64,000 bases of DNA from Proales similis (Eukaryota; Rotifera; Eurotatoria; Ploima; Proalidae). Shown here piece after piece: positions 24,840 through 35,200 of the stretch; within the stretch, counting starts at the first letter, position 1, and every line of letters begins with the position of its first letter. The stretch spans positions 310,001 through 374,000 of the forward strand of contig JAGVRJ010000005.1 in assembly GCA_019059635.1 (NCBI GenBank), written 5' to 3'. A model generated the notes under the pieces. It ran no database searches. It was not told the origin of the DNA and worked only from the letters and a program-made list of their open reading frames with translations. Both the position numbers and the translations under genes were made by a program.

Positions 24840-25593
24840 ATGGACTTTATGGGTGGAAATGGACCACAGGAAGCTCAGGAGCTGATCGAGACCTTTTGGC
24901 CGCGCATATCGGCCGAGGTGCACAATCTGCAGTCGAACGAGTTCCCCAAAACTCCTGAGCTGCCGTTGGCGCGCATAAAGAAAATCATGAAACTCGACGA
25001 CGAAGTGAAAATGATCAGTGCCGAAGCGCCGATTGTATTTGCCAAAGCGGCCGAGCTCTTCATCCAAGAGGTCACTATCCGTGCCTGGCTGCACACGGAA
25101 GAGAATAAGCGACGCACTCTGCAAGTACGCCAGCCTATTCTGATCTTTGATCTTATATAAACAAACAACTTTAATTCTTGAATTTCTGAAGCGGAATGAT
25201 GTGGCGCTCGCAATCTCAAAGTACGACCAATTTGACTTTTTGATTGACATCGTGCCTCGTGATGAGATAAAGCCGCCCAAGAAAGAGAGCAGCCACTCGC
25301 CCAACAGCACAGTGAACACCAGTCAGCAGCCGGTAAATGTGGGCACAGTTGGCGGTGATCTCACAAATCTGCTCAATCCGAACGAGGTGGCCAATTTACT
25401 CAGCATGGGCAGCACGAACGGTCTTGGGACCGGTTCTAATGTTCAGTATTACATAACACTGCCGACCAATGCCGGTCCAACAACCCAGCCCATATCCCTG
25501 CCTGGCAACTTTCAGGGCCTTCAAGGGGCCCAGATTATCCTGAACCCCGGAGCTCAGTCTGGTATGTTCACTGTGGGCAATCGAGACGCCTGA
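24840..25593 (+). CDS. NFYC: Nuclear transcription factor Y subunit gamma
   Basis: Histone-fold subunit that pairs with NF-YB and recruits NF-YA to CCAAT boxes. Exons 24840-25124 and 25192-25593 give 228 aa. The histone-fold block is unmistakable: [34 protein letters not shown], then NKRRTLQ spliced to [20 protein letters not shown] and VPRDE. The rest is a Gln/Asn/Gly/Thr-rich activation-type tail, shorter than in vertebrates. A GTATGT donor-like site at 25561-25566 near the end leaves open an alternative 3' exon, but none is visible before the poly-pyrimidine tract that follows. Confidence 0.96.
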
Positions 25594-25974
25594 GCTCGGG
25601 TCGGCCACAGTTCCATTGTAAATAACATAAAGATTTTAAAATCGTTTCACTTGCTGGTTTCTCGGGCAGTTATCTTAATTTCTCTCTTTCTCTCTCTCTC
25701 TCTCTCTTTGATCTATTCAGCATGAATAAACAAAAAAGATCTCTCTATATCTAATGAATGAGAAAAACGTGACTAATCTTTGCCAAATCGATGCCACTCG
25801 AGTTGAGGCGAGGCATCAATGACCAGAGAGATAAGCGTCAGTCGTGATAAAGGAAGCCAATTGAACTATTGAGAGCGTCTCGGCGACATTTTTAATGAAG
25901 ATGAATATTTTCGTGGACATGCGATCTAAGCAGTAATCTAAAACTTTTGACACGAGGCGATTCAACTGGTTCGC
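25594..25974. other. Convergent gap with CT microsatellite
   Basis: About 380 bases between the 3' ends of NF-YC and the AK3-NDUFS6 gene. Positions 25680-25710 are almost pure TTTCTCTCTC repeats. Nothing else is recognised. Confidence 0.5.
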
Positions 25975-27139
25975 TCACGAGCCATATTCAATTTTCTCGA
26001 GCTCGGCCACATACTCGTCGTAGCTGATGGCCTTTCCGTGCTTCGCCTCGTCGTAGTACTTCTTTTGAATGAAACGTCTTCCGCTATAGCCGCAGTCGTG
26101 CACCTCGTTGCGGTCCAAGTTTATGTAGATTTTAGGATGGCCAAGAGGTCCGCCGCCGCTCGACCAGACCACGCGTTTGTCAGCGACCACAATCGGATCT
26201 TGGTGGACCAAATCGATGGCGAACTGCTGATTGACCACCTTGTTTGTCACGTTTTCGAAGCGCGCTCTTCGGTAGTCGCCAATGGCGAACTGCTGACCGG
26301 TGTGAGTGACCGGTTCTCTGTTCTCTTGCTCGAGCGATCTAGCCAAAGCCAAGCTGTCCTCTTTTGTTTTGTTTAATTCTGCAAGGTTTGTCTTGATCAG
26401 AGGCCACAAGTAGTCGGAGGTGTTTCCGCTGAACGTGTGCACCAGGCTCTGCGACCTAGCAAATATAGAGAAAAAAATGGCCTCAAATGGCGCTTTTAAA
26501 CGAGCCAGGTCTGCTCAAAGTTACTCGTAAAAGTCAATCACGGGTCGAATTTGTTTCTCATATTCCCTAAGACGCGCGCTGACCACATCCTCGCGATCAT
26601 CAGGTCGCTGAATGAGCGGCTCGCCCGTGACGTCGTCTTTTCTCTTTAATTAAAGCAATCAACGCTGATCGCTAAAGCATTTGGCAACTCGAGCGTTTTA
26701 CCGCAACTTTTGGTGGATTAAATTCAGTGTTGTAGACTCGGCCAGAGGGAGGGTGAACCCATCGGTGCTTGAGGCGATTGACAATCTCAGAAAACGGAAC
26801 GTTCAAGTTGATAACTCGATCGACTCTTAAGCCTTTCGAGTGCAGTTCCCGCGACTGAGACAGAGAGCGAGGAAAGCCGTCCAGCAGCCAGCCAGAGCTG
26901 CTCACTTGAGCTAGCTCTTGTAGAACAAGTTGATTTATGAACGAGTCGGGCAAGAGCTCGCCTCTGGCCACAAGATCCTTCGCTCGCTTGCCGACCTCCG
27001 TTTGATTTTCAATGTGACGTCGCAATATGTCTCCGCTTGACACATGTCTCAGGCGAAACTCGTGTACGATTCGCTGTGAAATCGTGCCTTTGCCGGAGCC
27101 TGGCGCGCCCAGTATGAGCAATCGGAGCTTTGACGCCAT
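25975..27139 (-). CDS. Adenylate kinase 3 fused to complex I subunit NDUFS6
   Basis: One 345-aa frame with two domains, from exons 27139-26702, 26643-26525 and 26455-25975. Residues 1 to about 215 are a GTP:AMP phosphotransferase (AK3/AK4, mitochondrial matrix): P-loop [28 protein letters not shown], long-form lid [19 protein letters not shown], then TGEPLIQR and the C-terminal [13 protein letters not shown]. Instead of stopping, the frame runs through a ~28-residue helical linker into NDUFS6 (13-kDa accessory subunit of NADH dehydrogenase): VTHTGQ, NFAIDL-like [29 protein letters not shown]. No stop, intron or methionine lies between the domains. Two Cys expected as zinc ligands are Ser. Both partners work in the mitochondrial matrix. 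The joining exon 3 is continuous in the assembly. Confidence 0.85.
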
Positions 27140-27279
27140 CACAAACCTTCTCTTAATCGCTCTGATGTGAATAACTTTGCAAAAATGCGCTTTTTTTTTC
27201 TTCAATTCTTGCGCTTGCCGAGTGATTGGCAATGGCTAAATTCATTTTACAGCAAAAGCAAACAAAAACTCAGTTTTAT

Positions 27280-27774
27280 TCAAGACGATTTATACATGTT
27301 TAGCTTTCTCTCCCAACGAGGCTTCGAGTCAAATGTCCACTCTAGCGGTCGCTTGCGTTTTTTACCCGAATTTGACGCTTGTTCGACAAACTGCTGCTGC
27401 TGCTGTTTGAAATCCGACTCGAGTGATGCTAGATGGTCACTGAGTTTGGCCGCCTGTTCCACTTGGTTGCTGGTCACTGCCTTTTCAAGCTCCTGGCGAA
27501 CTTGTTCGATCGTTTCTTCTAAACAAGAAATCGCAATGTTTTGTTTGATTTCAAAGTTGTGCTGCTGCTCTTCTGCAGGCTGCTGGCGTGTGTCTTTTGC
27601 TAAAGGATGTTCTCGCTGATTGGCAGCTTTGGCATGCGATCTTCGTCGCTCAATTGGTCGATATACGCGCTTGGTGATTTTTGAATACTTTTCAAGTAAT
27701 TCGGCTCTTAGAGGCATCTTTGAGTTGTTCTTTTCATCGTGTCCATTGCTACTTGCCTCACATGCTTCTGACAT
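27280..27774 (-). CDS. Small unrecognised coiled-coil protein
   Basis: Single open frame of 164 aa starting at ATG 27772-27774. Composition: an acidic/Ser N-terminus, a basic middle (YRPIERRRSHAK), a predicted coiled coil with UVR-like spacing (about 80-130, ending in a short polyQ), and a basic end GKKRKRPLEWTFDSKPRWER that could be a nuclear signal. I cannot name the family. It lies on the same strand between ATG12 (170 bases upstream) and AK3-NDUFS6 (140 bases downstream), so shared transcription is possible. The chance of a further 5' exon is real because splice-like sites lie just upstream. Confidence 0.65.
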   Translation of the reverse strand: MSEACEASSNGHDEKNNSKMPLRAELLEKYSKITKRVYRPIERRRSHAKAANQREHPLAKDTRQQPAEEQQHNFEIKQNIAISCLEETIEQVRQELEKAVTSNQVEQAAKLSDHLASLESDFKQQQQQFVEQASNSGKKRKRPLEWTFDSKPRWERKLNMYKSS

Positions 27775-27944
27775 GGGCAGCGAATCTGAATGAATAAATG
27801 AAGCGTATGAAGGAGCTTGTAATTCAGGACGGCTTGCATTTCGTCTCTGATTGTCTACTTGAAACAGAGCGTCCGCCGATTGAGTTTTATTAGAAAAGCA
27901 TTTTTTAGCAAAATGTGATTAGAATAAAATTGAGCTGAACGGAA

Positions 27945-28367
27945 TCAACCCCAGGCGGGCGTAATGCAATAGTCGAATATGACTCGGTTCTCGGTACGGA
28001 AACAGTCGTACAGAGTGCCGATCTGGGTGTCCGGCGACGGAGCGAACTCTTGATTTATGTACAAGAACAGCTGCTCTTTGGCATCGAGTCTCATGTATTT
28101 CTTCAGCCAGTCGTGGATGTAGTGGACATTTTTGCTTCTTTCCAATTGGAATTTGCGCTTCTTTAGAATGGGAGCATTGCCAGCCGGCTTCAAAAGGATC
28201 TCGACTTTATCAAGGGTTGGCGCGGCGGACGCTTGCTGAGCCTTGGGCTGGTCGTCTGAGACGGTGCTCTCTTCGCCCGCCTGGTCGACCGTCTGATTTT
28301 CGGCAGTCTCGCTTTCGATGGCCAAGTTGCTGGCCACCGTCTCCTCCTGACCGGTAGTCTCACTCAT
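27945..28367 (-). CDS. ATG12: Ubiquitin-like autophagy protein ATG12
   Basis: Ubiquitin-like modifier conjugated to ATG5, forming the E3-like complex for LC3/GABARAP lipidation. Intronless, 140 aa. An acidic Ser/Glu-rich N-terminus of ~55 residues precedes the ubiquitin fold: KVEILLKPAGNAPILKKRKF, then HYIHDWLKKYM, LFLYINQEFAPSPDTQIGTL and CFRTENRVIFDYCITPAWG. The protein ends exactly at the conserved glycine needed for conjugation by ATG7/ATG10. The start ATG is the first in frame. Confidence 0.96.
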   Translation of the reverse strand: MSETTGQEETVASNLAIESETAENQTVDQAGEESTVSDDQPKAQQASAAPTLDKVEILLKPAGNAPILKKRKFQLERSKNVHYIHDWLKKYMRLDAKEQLFLYINQEFAPSPDTQIGTLYDCFRTENRVIFDYCITPAWG

Positions 28368-29296
28368 CTCTTTGCTCGAACGCTATTATGATGTATAGTG
28401 GTGCGGCAAGCTCGCAATACTTTCAAGCGTACGCATATCCCATTTATGCAAATAATTTTCTCACAGAATCGGGTTCGTTCAAATTTTATTTTTAGACTGT
28501 TGGAGTAGAAGAGAGAGGGAGAGGCGAAATCTGAGTTGGAATATGTCTGGAAAGGGTCTAAAATTAGACAGTTGACGGGCGTCGGATAAGTTTGGGACAG
28601 AGCAAGAGCAGACAATTGACCGCATTTTGTCCGATCAGTGTCATCGCACCGCACGCGATCGGCCCCGTTCATGTACTAGGAAATCGACGTCCTCTATTAT
28701 GAACGATAATCGCTATTTACTTATGCAGGGCATGGCGCGGGCTGGCCTGTCTCCATGCATATATTAGAACGCGCGAGGTAACATGACCGCGCATGGCTGC
28801 AGATGGCGATACGCATAGGCAGAGCAAAAGAAACACGCACTCGAAAACTATTCAGCGCACGCATAGCAATCCTGACTAGAGCTGATTGGCCAATGTCGGG
28901 CAAACGAAATTATGAACAAGTCGTTCGTTTAAATTTAAGTGAACACCGCCTCATCACGGCGAGTGAGAAGTGAGCGTGCGTGTGCGTTCAGTGTTGACTC
29001 CAGCGCAGTGCGAAACGAATTTAAAGTTCTACCTCTCCGCGACTCTCTCTCTCTCTCGCCCATGTATTTTGGCCGAATCATGCTCATTACAATCGTGCAT
29101 TCACTCATTGAATATTGGCGCGATAGTGCGCACGTTCGTCTGCACGGGCCCTCACCTACCACCAGGCCGACTATATGCATGTGAGCACCACTCAGATGCA
29201 TATAGACGGGCAGGCGGCGGCGAACTGGGCACCCATCGCTCATATTGCCTATAATGTCCTAAGCTTACCGTTTTCTTGCGCAGATTTTTGCAAAAA
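28368..29296. promoter_or_regulatory. Divergent region between ATG12 and the giant zinc-finger gene
   Basis: About 930 bases between divergent genes. It has a TCTCTC run at 29044-29057 and an acceptor-like TTTTCTTGCGCAG ending at 29283, 13 bases before the zinc-finger ATG, which suggests a 5'-UTR intron or a trans-splice site. Short open frames on both strands look random. Confidence 0.4.
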
Positions 29297-32200
29297 ATGG
29301 CGGCCAGCACATCCTCGCTCGCTATTAAGGACATTCTGGCCCACAAGGGTCTCATGTTCAACTTCAAATTGCCGAGCGACCGCACCATGTACGAGTCGAG
29401 TCTTATTTACTGCAACATGTGCGACTTTTCCTGCGATTTGACTGACAAGTCAGCGATCATTTGCCACTACCTGTCCAAGCATCCGAACGAGAGCATCGTG
29501 TACAGTTACCTATGGCCTCAGCTTGAACACCAGGCCATCACCGGGCAGAATGAGACGGGCGAGACAGTCGAATCGCATCGACTCAAACTCAAATACTACC
29601 TTATAAAGGCGAATCTAAAGATGCGCAACAAGGCCGCCAACTCGGCCCTGCACGCGCTGCTCGAGGCTCAAGTGCCCAGTCAACTGTTGGACCCGACGCA
29701 GCTGAGCGCCCAGACCGACCAGAGCGACGAGCAGTTTGTCATCGATCGAATGTTGGACTGGCTCGAAGAAAATGTAAATAGCGAGAGAATGGCCGCACTA
29801 GAGGCAAACGCTGCGTCGACTCAGCAATCGCAGACGGACGAAGTGCAGGAGCTCGAAGAGGAGCAAGAGGTCCAAGAGGTCGAAATGTTCGGTGAGGATG
29901 AGATGGGCACGGTCAACGAGCCCACCATTGACCAGCCCGGCTCTCTTGGCGAGCTTGTTCGTCTAAGTACAAACGCCGCCTTGCACTATGCCCATCAGAA
30001 ATCGACCGCGTCGGCGCCCAGTCAGCTCCTGTGCGGTCAACTTGACAACCAGTACTTGGTGCATTTGTTGGCCATAAACAAAATTGAGAACGTGTTCCGC
30101 GTCAAGCAAATACACGACTACTACGGCGGCTGTTTCATATGCGGCAAACAGGTCGAATTCAATATGAAGCACTATCAGACGCACTTTAACGCCGAAACCA
30201 CACTTCACTTGTGCCTGCATTGCAATCACGTTGAATATCAGAGCGAGCCGTGTCCGAGCAGCACTGATTGCAAGCAAGCGACAAAGACGAGCAGTATTAA
30301 GCCGGCCACGCCCGTCTCCTGCTGGGACCAAGACGAGCCGGCCGAGCTGAGCAACGAGGAGCGCTTGCTTCAGGCTCACATGAGCCAGAGTCACCAGATC
30401 GACTTTAATCAAATTCTCGAGCAACATCAGCAACTTCAGTCGAGCATGGTGGACGAGGCCAGCGGCATGGTTGTTATCGAATCCACTCCCATGAACGACA
30501 TGTACTTGAGCGTTCACTTGAAGTCGATAAACTACATTGACAACGAGCTGCTGCGCACAGACACATTCCGAACTGACATGCTCTATTCATGTCCAATTTG
30601 CCTCGGTGACGTGGCGATTCACACGAATCCGCCATCGGCCAGCGGTCTCTACCCGGCCTACGACAACGTTACGTTCGAGTATTTGATGAACCACTTTCTC
30701 ACCATTCACTTGTTCAAGGCCGTTCCGTTGTTTGTCTGTTTGATTTGTCAGTGCGCGCGGCCAAGCCTGATGGACTGTGTCTATCACCATTTGCGTCATC
30801 ACTTTAACCAGAAAATCAACGTTGGCCTCTGCGTTTACAACATATTCGACAAAGTGCACTCGCAGATCGCGCCCTCGAACGCGGCCGCGCTCGGCACAGC
30901 CTCGCACTCGTCGCACAAATCAGGCAAGCAGCAGGGCTCGTCGGCCATGCCGGCCGGAAGCATCAATCCGGCCGCCCTGGTGCTCAACACCAACACTTCG
31001 ACCATATACGGATCGGGGCCGTTGATCTACTGCAACATTTGCAACGAGAACTATTCAAACGAAGCGGCGTTCATTCGCCACTCGCTTCTCACCCATCTGC
31101 TTGATCCCAACCTGAACCTGAACTGGTACAGAGTGTACACGGCCAACACGGACGTGACGCCGCAGCAGATTGCGGCCGCCATGGCCATGGCCGATCTAAC
31201 CGAGGGAACGGTTAGTTTAGTAGACGCCAACGGCCATGCCATAGACCAGCAGCTTGTGCTCGTCTACGAGTGCCCGCACTGTTTCAAGTCGGTCCAGTCC
31301 AAAGAGGCCATTCAGAGGCATCTCATTTACCATTCAATAAACGAGAACTATGAATACGATCTGACATGCTCGAGCTGCACAAAGCCGCTCTCGCTCACTG
31401 CCAATTTGGCCGAGTGTCTGCTGCACAGTCGCGAGTTCAAGTCACATCGCGTCATCATCAACTTTTACAAGTACGTGCTGAGCGAGGTGAATAGCAGCAG
31501 CGGCCAAGCTGGTGGCAGCGATGGCGGCGAGCCGGGCGCTGCTGGCAGTGGCCAACCGGTGCCCATGATCGCCTGCGTTCTGTGCAACTTTGAGACGAGC
31601 AACCTATTGAACTGCGTCAAACACATAATGATCGATCATTTCGGCTACGAGAATGGGCCCAGCAAAATGAGTCGATTTGTCACTTATATGATGAACAAGC
31701 TTGGCCTCACTTCGTCCAAGCCGAGAGTTGAAGCGATTGCCTCCTCGGCCGAGCTAGTCGACTACTTCAATCAGGGCTTTTCTCCGCTCATCAACGAGCT
31801 CATCATCTCGCTGATCAATGCGGCCAACAGTCTGGCGGCCGGCGAGACGTCCAACGCTGCCGCCAACAAACCTGACCTCTTCTTTCACGAGGTTGCCTGC
31901 TTCAAGTGCGGCAAGTTCAGCAGCAAATCGAAGCGCTCGTTGTTCAAGCACTTGCACACCGAGCATCGATTTGATTCCAAAGAGCTCGAGCGTCTCTACG
32001 AAGCCCACATCCAAAAGCAGCTTCACATCATCGACGAGCAGCACCTGGTCGACAAATTTGACAAACAATATCGTGACTTGACCCAGCAGCAGCAGGCTGT
32101 ACTACACGAGAACAAGGAGAAAATCGACTTGCAAATTCAGCAGCAGAAGCTGGCTGTTCAACAGCAGCAGCAGCAGCAGCAGCAACAACAACAACAGCAG

Positions 32201-35200
32201 CAACAGCATGTCCAGCAACAACAGCAACAGCAGCATTTAACTCAGCAAACGCAACAAATAACGTCCAATCAGACAGAGATGGTCGAGCTTCACACCTCGA
32301 GCGGAGCGCAGCTGTTGAGTGCCATTCCGATGGGCTCAGAGTCACTCGAGCCGAAGGCGGTCGCTGCGCAGGACGACAAGATCCACTCGACCATAGACCA
32401 GGTACTGTCACAAATCTGTAAGGACGATCACGATATGACCGGTATTGACCGAGGCGCTCAGTACGCCCAGTTTGAAGCTCCCGAGGCCGAGAATCTGTTT
32501 GTGTTCAAGTGCAATTTGTGCGAGCCGTTCACAACCGACGACGCCACTCAGCTGCTTGAGCACTACAAAGTGATGCATCAAGTGGAGCTTACGATCGCCG
32601 ACTCGTCCACTCTGCTGGCCGCTGCTGTGGCCGCCTTCCAGACAGGCCACACTATTGAGATGACCGGCGCCATTCTAAACACAATTTCGAGCCATACTGA
32701 CGAGAACGGGGTGACCATCATATCGGGCGAGGAGGTGCCCGTTCACACTACTGTCCAGTACAAGTGCACAATCTGCAAAATGATCTTTTACGAAAAGCAG
32801 TACATTGTGCAGCACTTGTACGACATGCACAACTTTGAAGTGGACGTCCAGTACTTTGAAGACATCGAGTATCAACAGCAAGAGCAGCTGCAGCAAAAGA
32901 TCTACGAGCAGCAGCAAGAGCAGCAGTTGATGCAACAACAGCAGCAACAGCAACAACAGCAGCAGCAGCAGCAGCAGCAGCCAGAGTCGCAAGCGCAGTC
33001 TCAGCAAAGTCAACACTTGGGCGAGCCAATTCAAATCGGCGAGCAAAAGACGGGCGCCGAGCTCCAGGCCTCTATTACTCACGCCACAGAGGCTCAGTCT
33101 CAGCAAGTGCAGACTGTCGAGGGCCATCAGCAGCAGAACATAAACGAAGAGACGGCCGCTGTGATGATGATGATGATGAACGGCACCAACGGAAGCAACC
33201 AGCCGATTATTCTGCAGGCCAATCAGTTCCAGCAGCTGGACTTGTCGAATCAGATCGTCACTGGTCAGCTGCTCACAGACGGAAGCATTCCGACCGCCAT
33301 TCCGATTGGCAGCGTACCGTTGAGCAACTCGTTGAACACAACGCTCACCACCAGCGAAGTGGTGCAGCCAATCGAACAGAGAAAAGAGCCATACAGTTGC
33401 TCTTACTGCTCGTTTGGCGCCGACAAAGTGAAGAAAATGAGCGACCACTTGAGGCAATCTCATCCACTGCGCGAGAAGACCTGCATGGACAATGTGAGAC
33501 AGCAGCTGATTCGTCTGCCTAACGAAGAGCTTCCAAACTACACGGCCAGTCCGCCCACAGTTGGCAATCTCCTCCAACAGCAGGCAAAGCAACAACAGCA
33601 GCAGCAGCAGACGGGCAAACCAATGATGGAGAACCTGTCCACTTCTTTGATGAGCTTTTCCTCGTCGTTCGGCGTGGACAACAAGCAGGCGCGCAAGCGA
33701 ACCTCGCGTCCCCGCTCCTCTCCCAAGCCGAACACGATCGCCGCGGCGGTGAGTGCCAAGCAAGCGGCCGTTGCTGCCAGTGGCATCAAAACGCCCACCA
33801 TTCTGACCATGGACGCCAACTCGCAGATTATAATTGACTTTAATCAGAACGATGATCTCCTTTGCTCATACTGCGACTACACAATGAACAATTTGAATTA
33901 CATGCGAACTCACATCAAATACAAGCACAAGAACATGCCGATCACATTCCAGAACAAGGTGACCTACAAATTCTACACGATCGTCGAGTGGCCGCTGACG
34001 CCGGTGCCGACGTTGACGCCAGCGTCCGAGTACAAGCCGCAGTATCCAGCCGGCGGCGAGGCGGGCAAAGAGATGGCCGAGGCAGCCAAGAGCCTAGAAA
34101 AGTCGTTGGGCAAAGAGAACGAGCGGCTCGAGAGCGCGTCCATACTGGGAGCGCAATCTCAGACTGCAGAGAGTCAGCCGTTGCTTAAGCAGCTCGCCAA
34201 GCCCGCTGTCACTCAAGCAGGAGGAATAACCATAAACACGAGCAATGTGAGCTCGATTCTCAAGAAGCTCGGAGTGAACAGCTCTTCGCCGCTCACCAAT
34301 CTGCTGAGTTCGATCGGCTCAGGCGAGAAAAAGCTCAACAACAGCGTTGTGAATGTAAACCTCAACGTGCTGAAGGATGTCAACATTGACGAGATGATCG
34401 ACGACGACGACGACGAAGAGCGCAAGTTCCTCATTCGCGAGCTGGAGCGCAAGGCCAACAACAAGAAGCACCTGCAGCCGAGCAACGGCACCGACAGCGA
34501 CACGAGTGTGAGCGCTGCCGGAGTGAAGCGAACCAGATCGAGCAGCAGCTCGCATCGCAACTCCCTCAACGAAGTGATTAGCTCACCGGCGACCGAGCAC
34601 GCCGGCTCAAGTCAACTCAACATCACACTCAACTGTCACTACTGCTGGGCGCAGTTTCAGCTCAATGTGAGCCGACACGCGTCGCAGCAAAAAGAGAACG
34701 GCAAATACATGCAGCATCTGGCCATGCATTTGAACGCGCCCTACAAGTGCAACGAATGCTCTTATCCGATCAGCGACATGAAGACATTCGTCAAACACAA
34801 ACAGTTCTACAAGCACGACGACAAGACCATTATGCTTGACAACGATGTGCCGTCGAGCGCAACAAGCGGACGCCGAAAGATACTCATTGCCCATCGCCTT
34901 CGTCAACAGCAGCAGCAGCAAAGCCACCAAGACGACCATGAGGCTCGCGACTCGAATGAAATGCGCCTCAACAACGAGCGTGACTCGTTCAAATGTCTCT
35001 TGTGCTACCCGGACGACGACGCGGCGCCCAACACGTCCGTCTCGGTTCTTCACAAGTGTCCGTCGAGCACGGCGTCCGGCGCGAGCAACTACAGCATGGA
35101 CAAGGAGCAGGTGCTCAAGCACGTGCTCATCGTTCATTTGTCATTTTTGGCCTACAAATGTGACACTTGCTCGTTGTTCTACGCGTTCGACGAGCCACAG

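Noticed and set aside
32675-33763. Long leucine-rich minus-strand open frame (362 aa)
   Set aside because: It is the antisense of the polyQ-rich zinc-finger exon; CAG/CAA runs read as Leu on the other strand.
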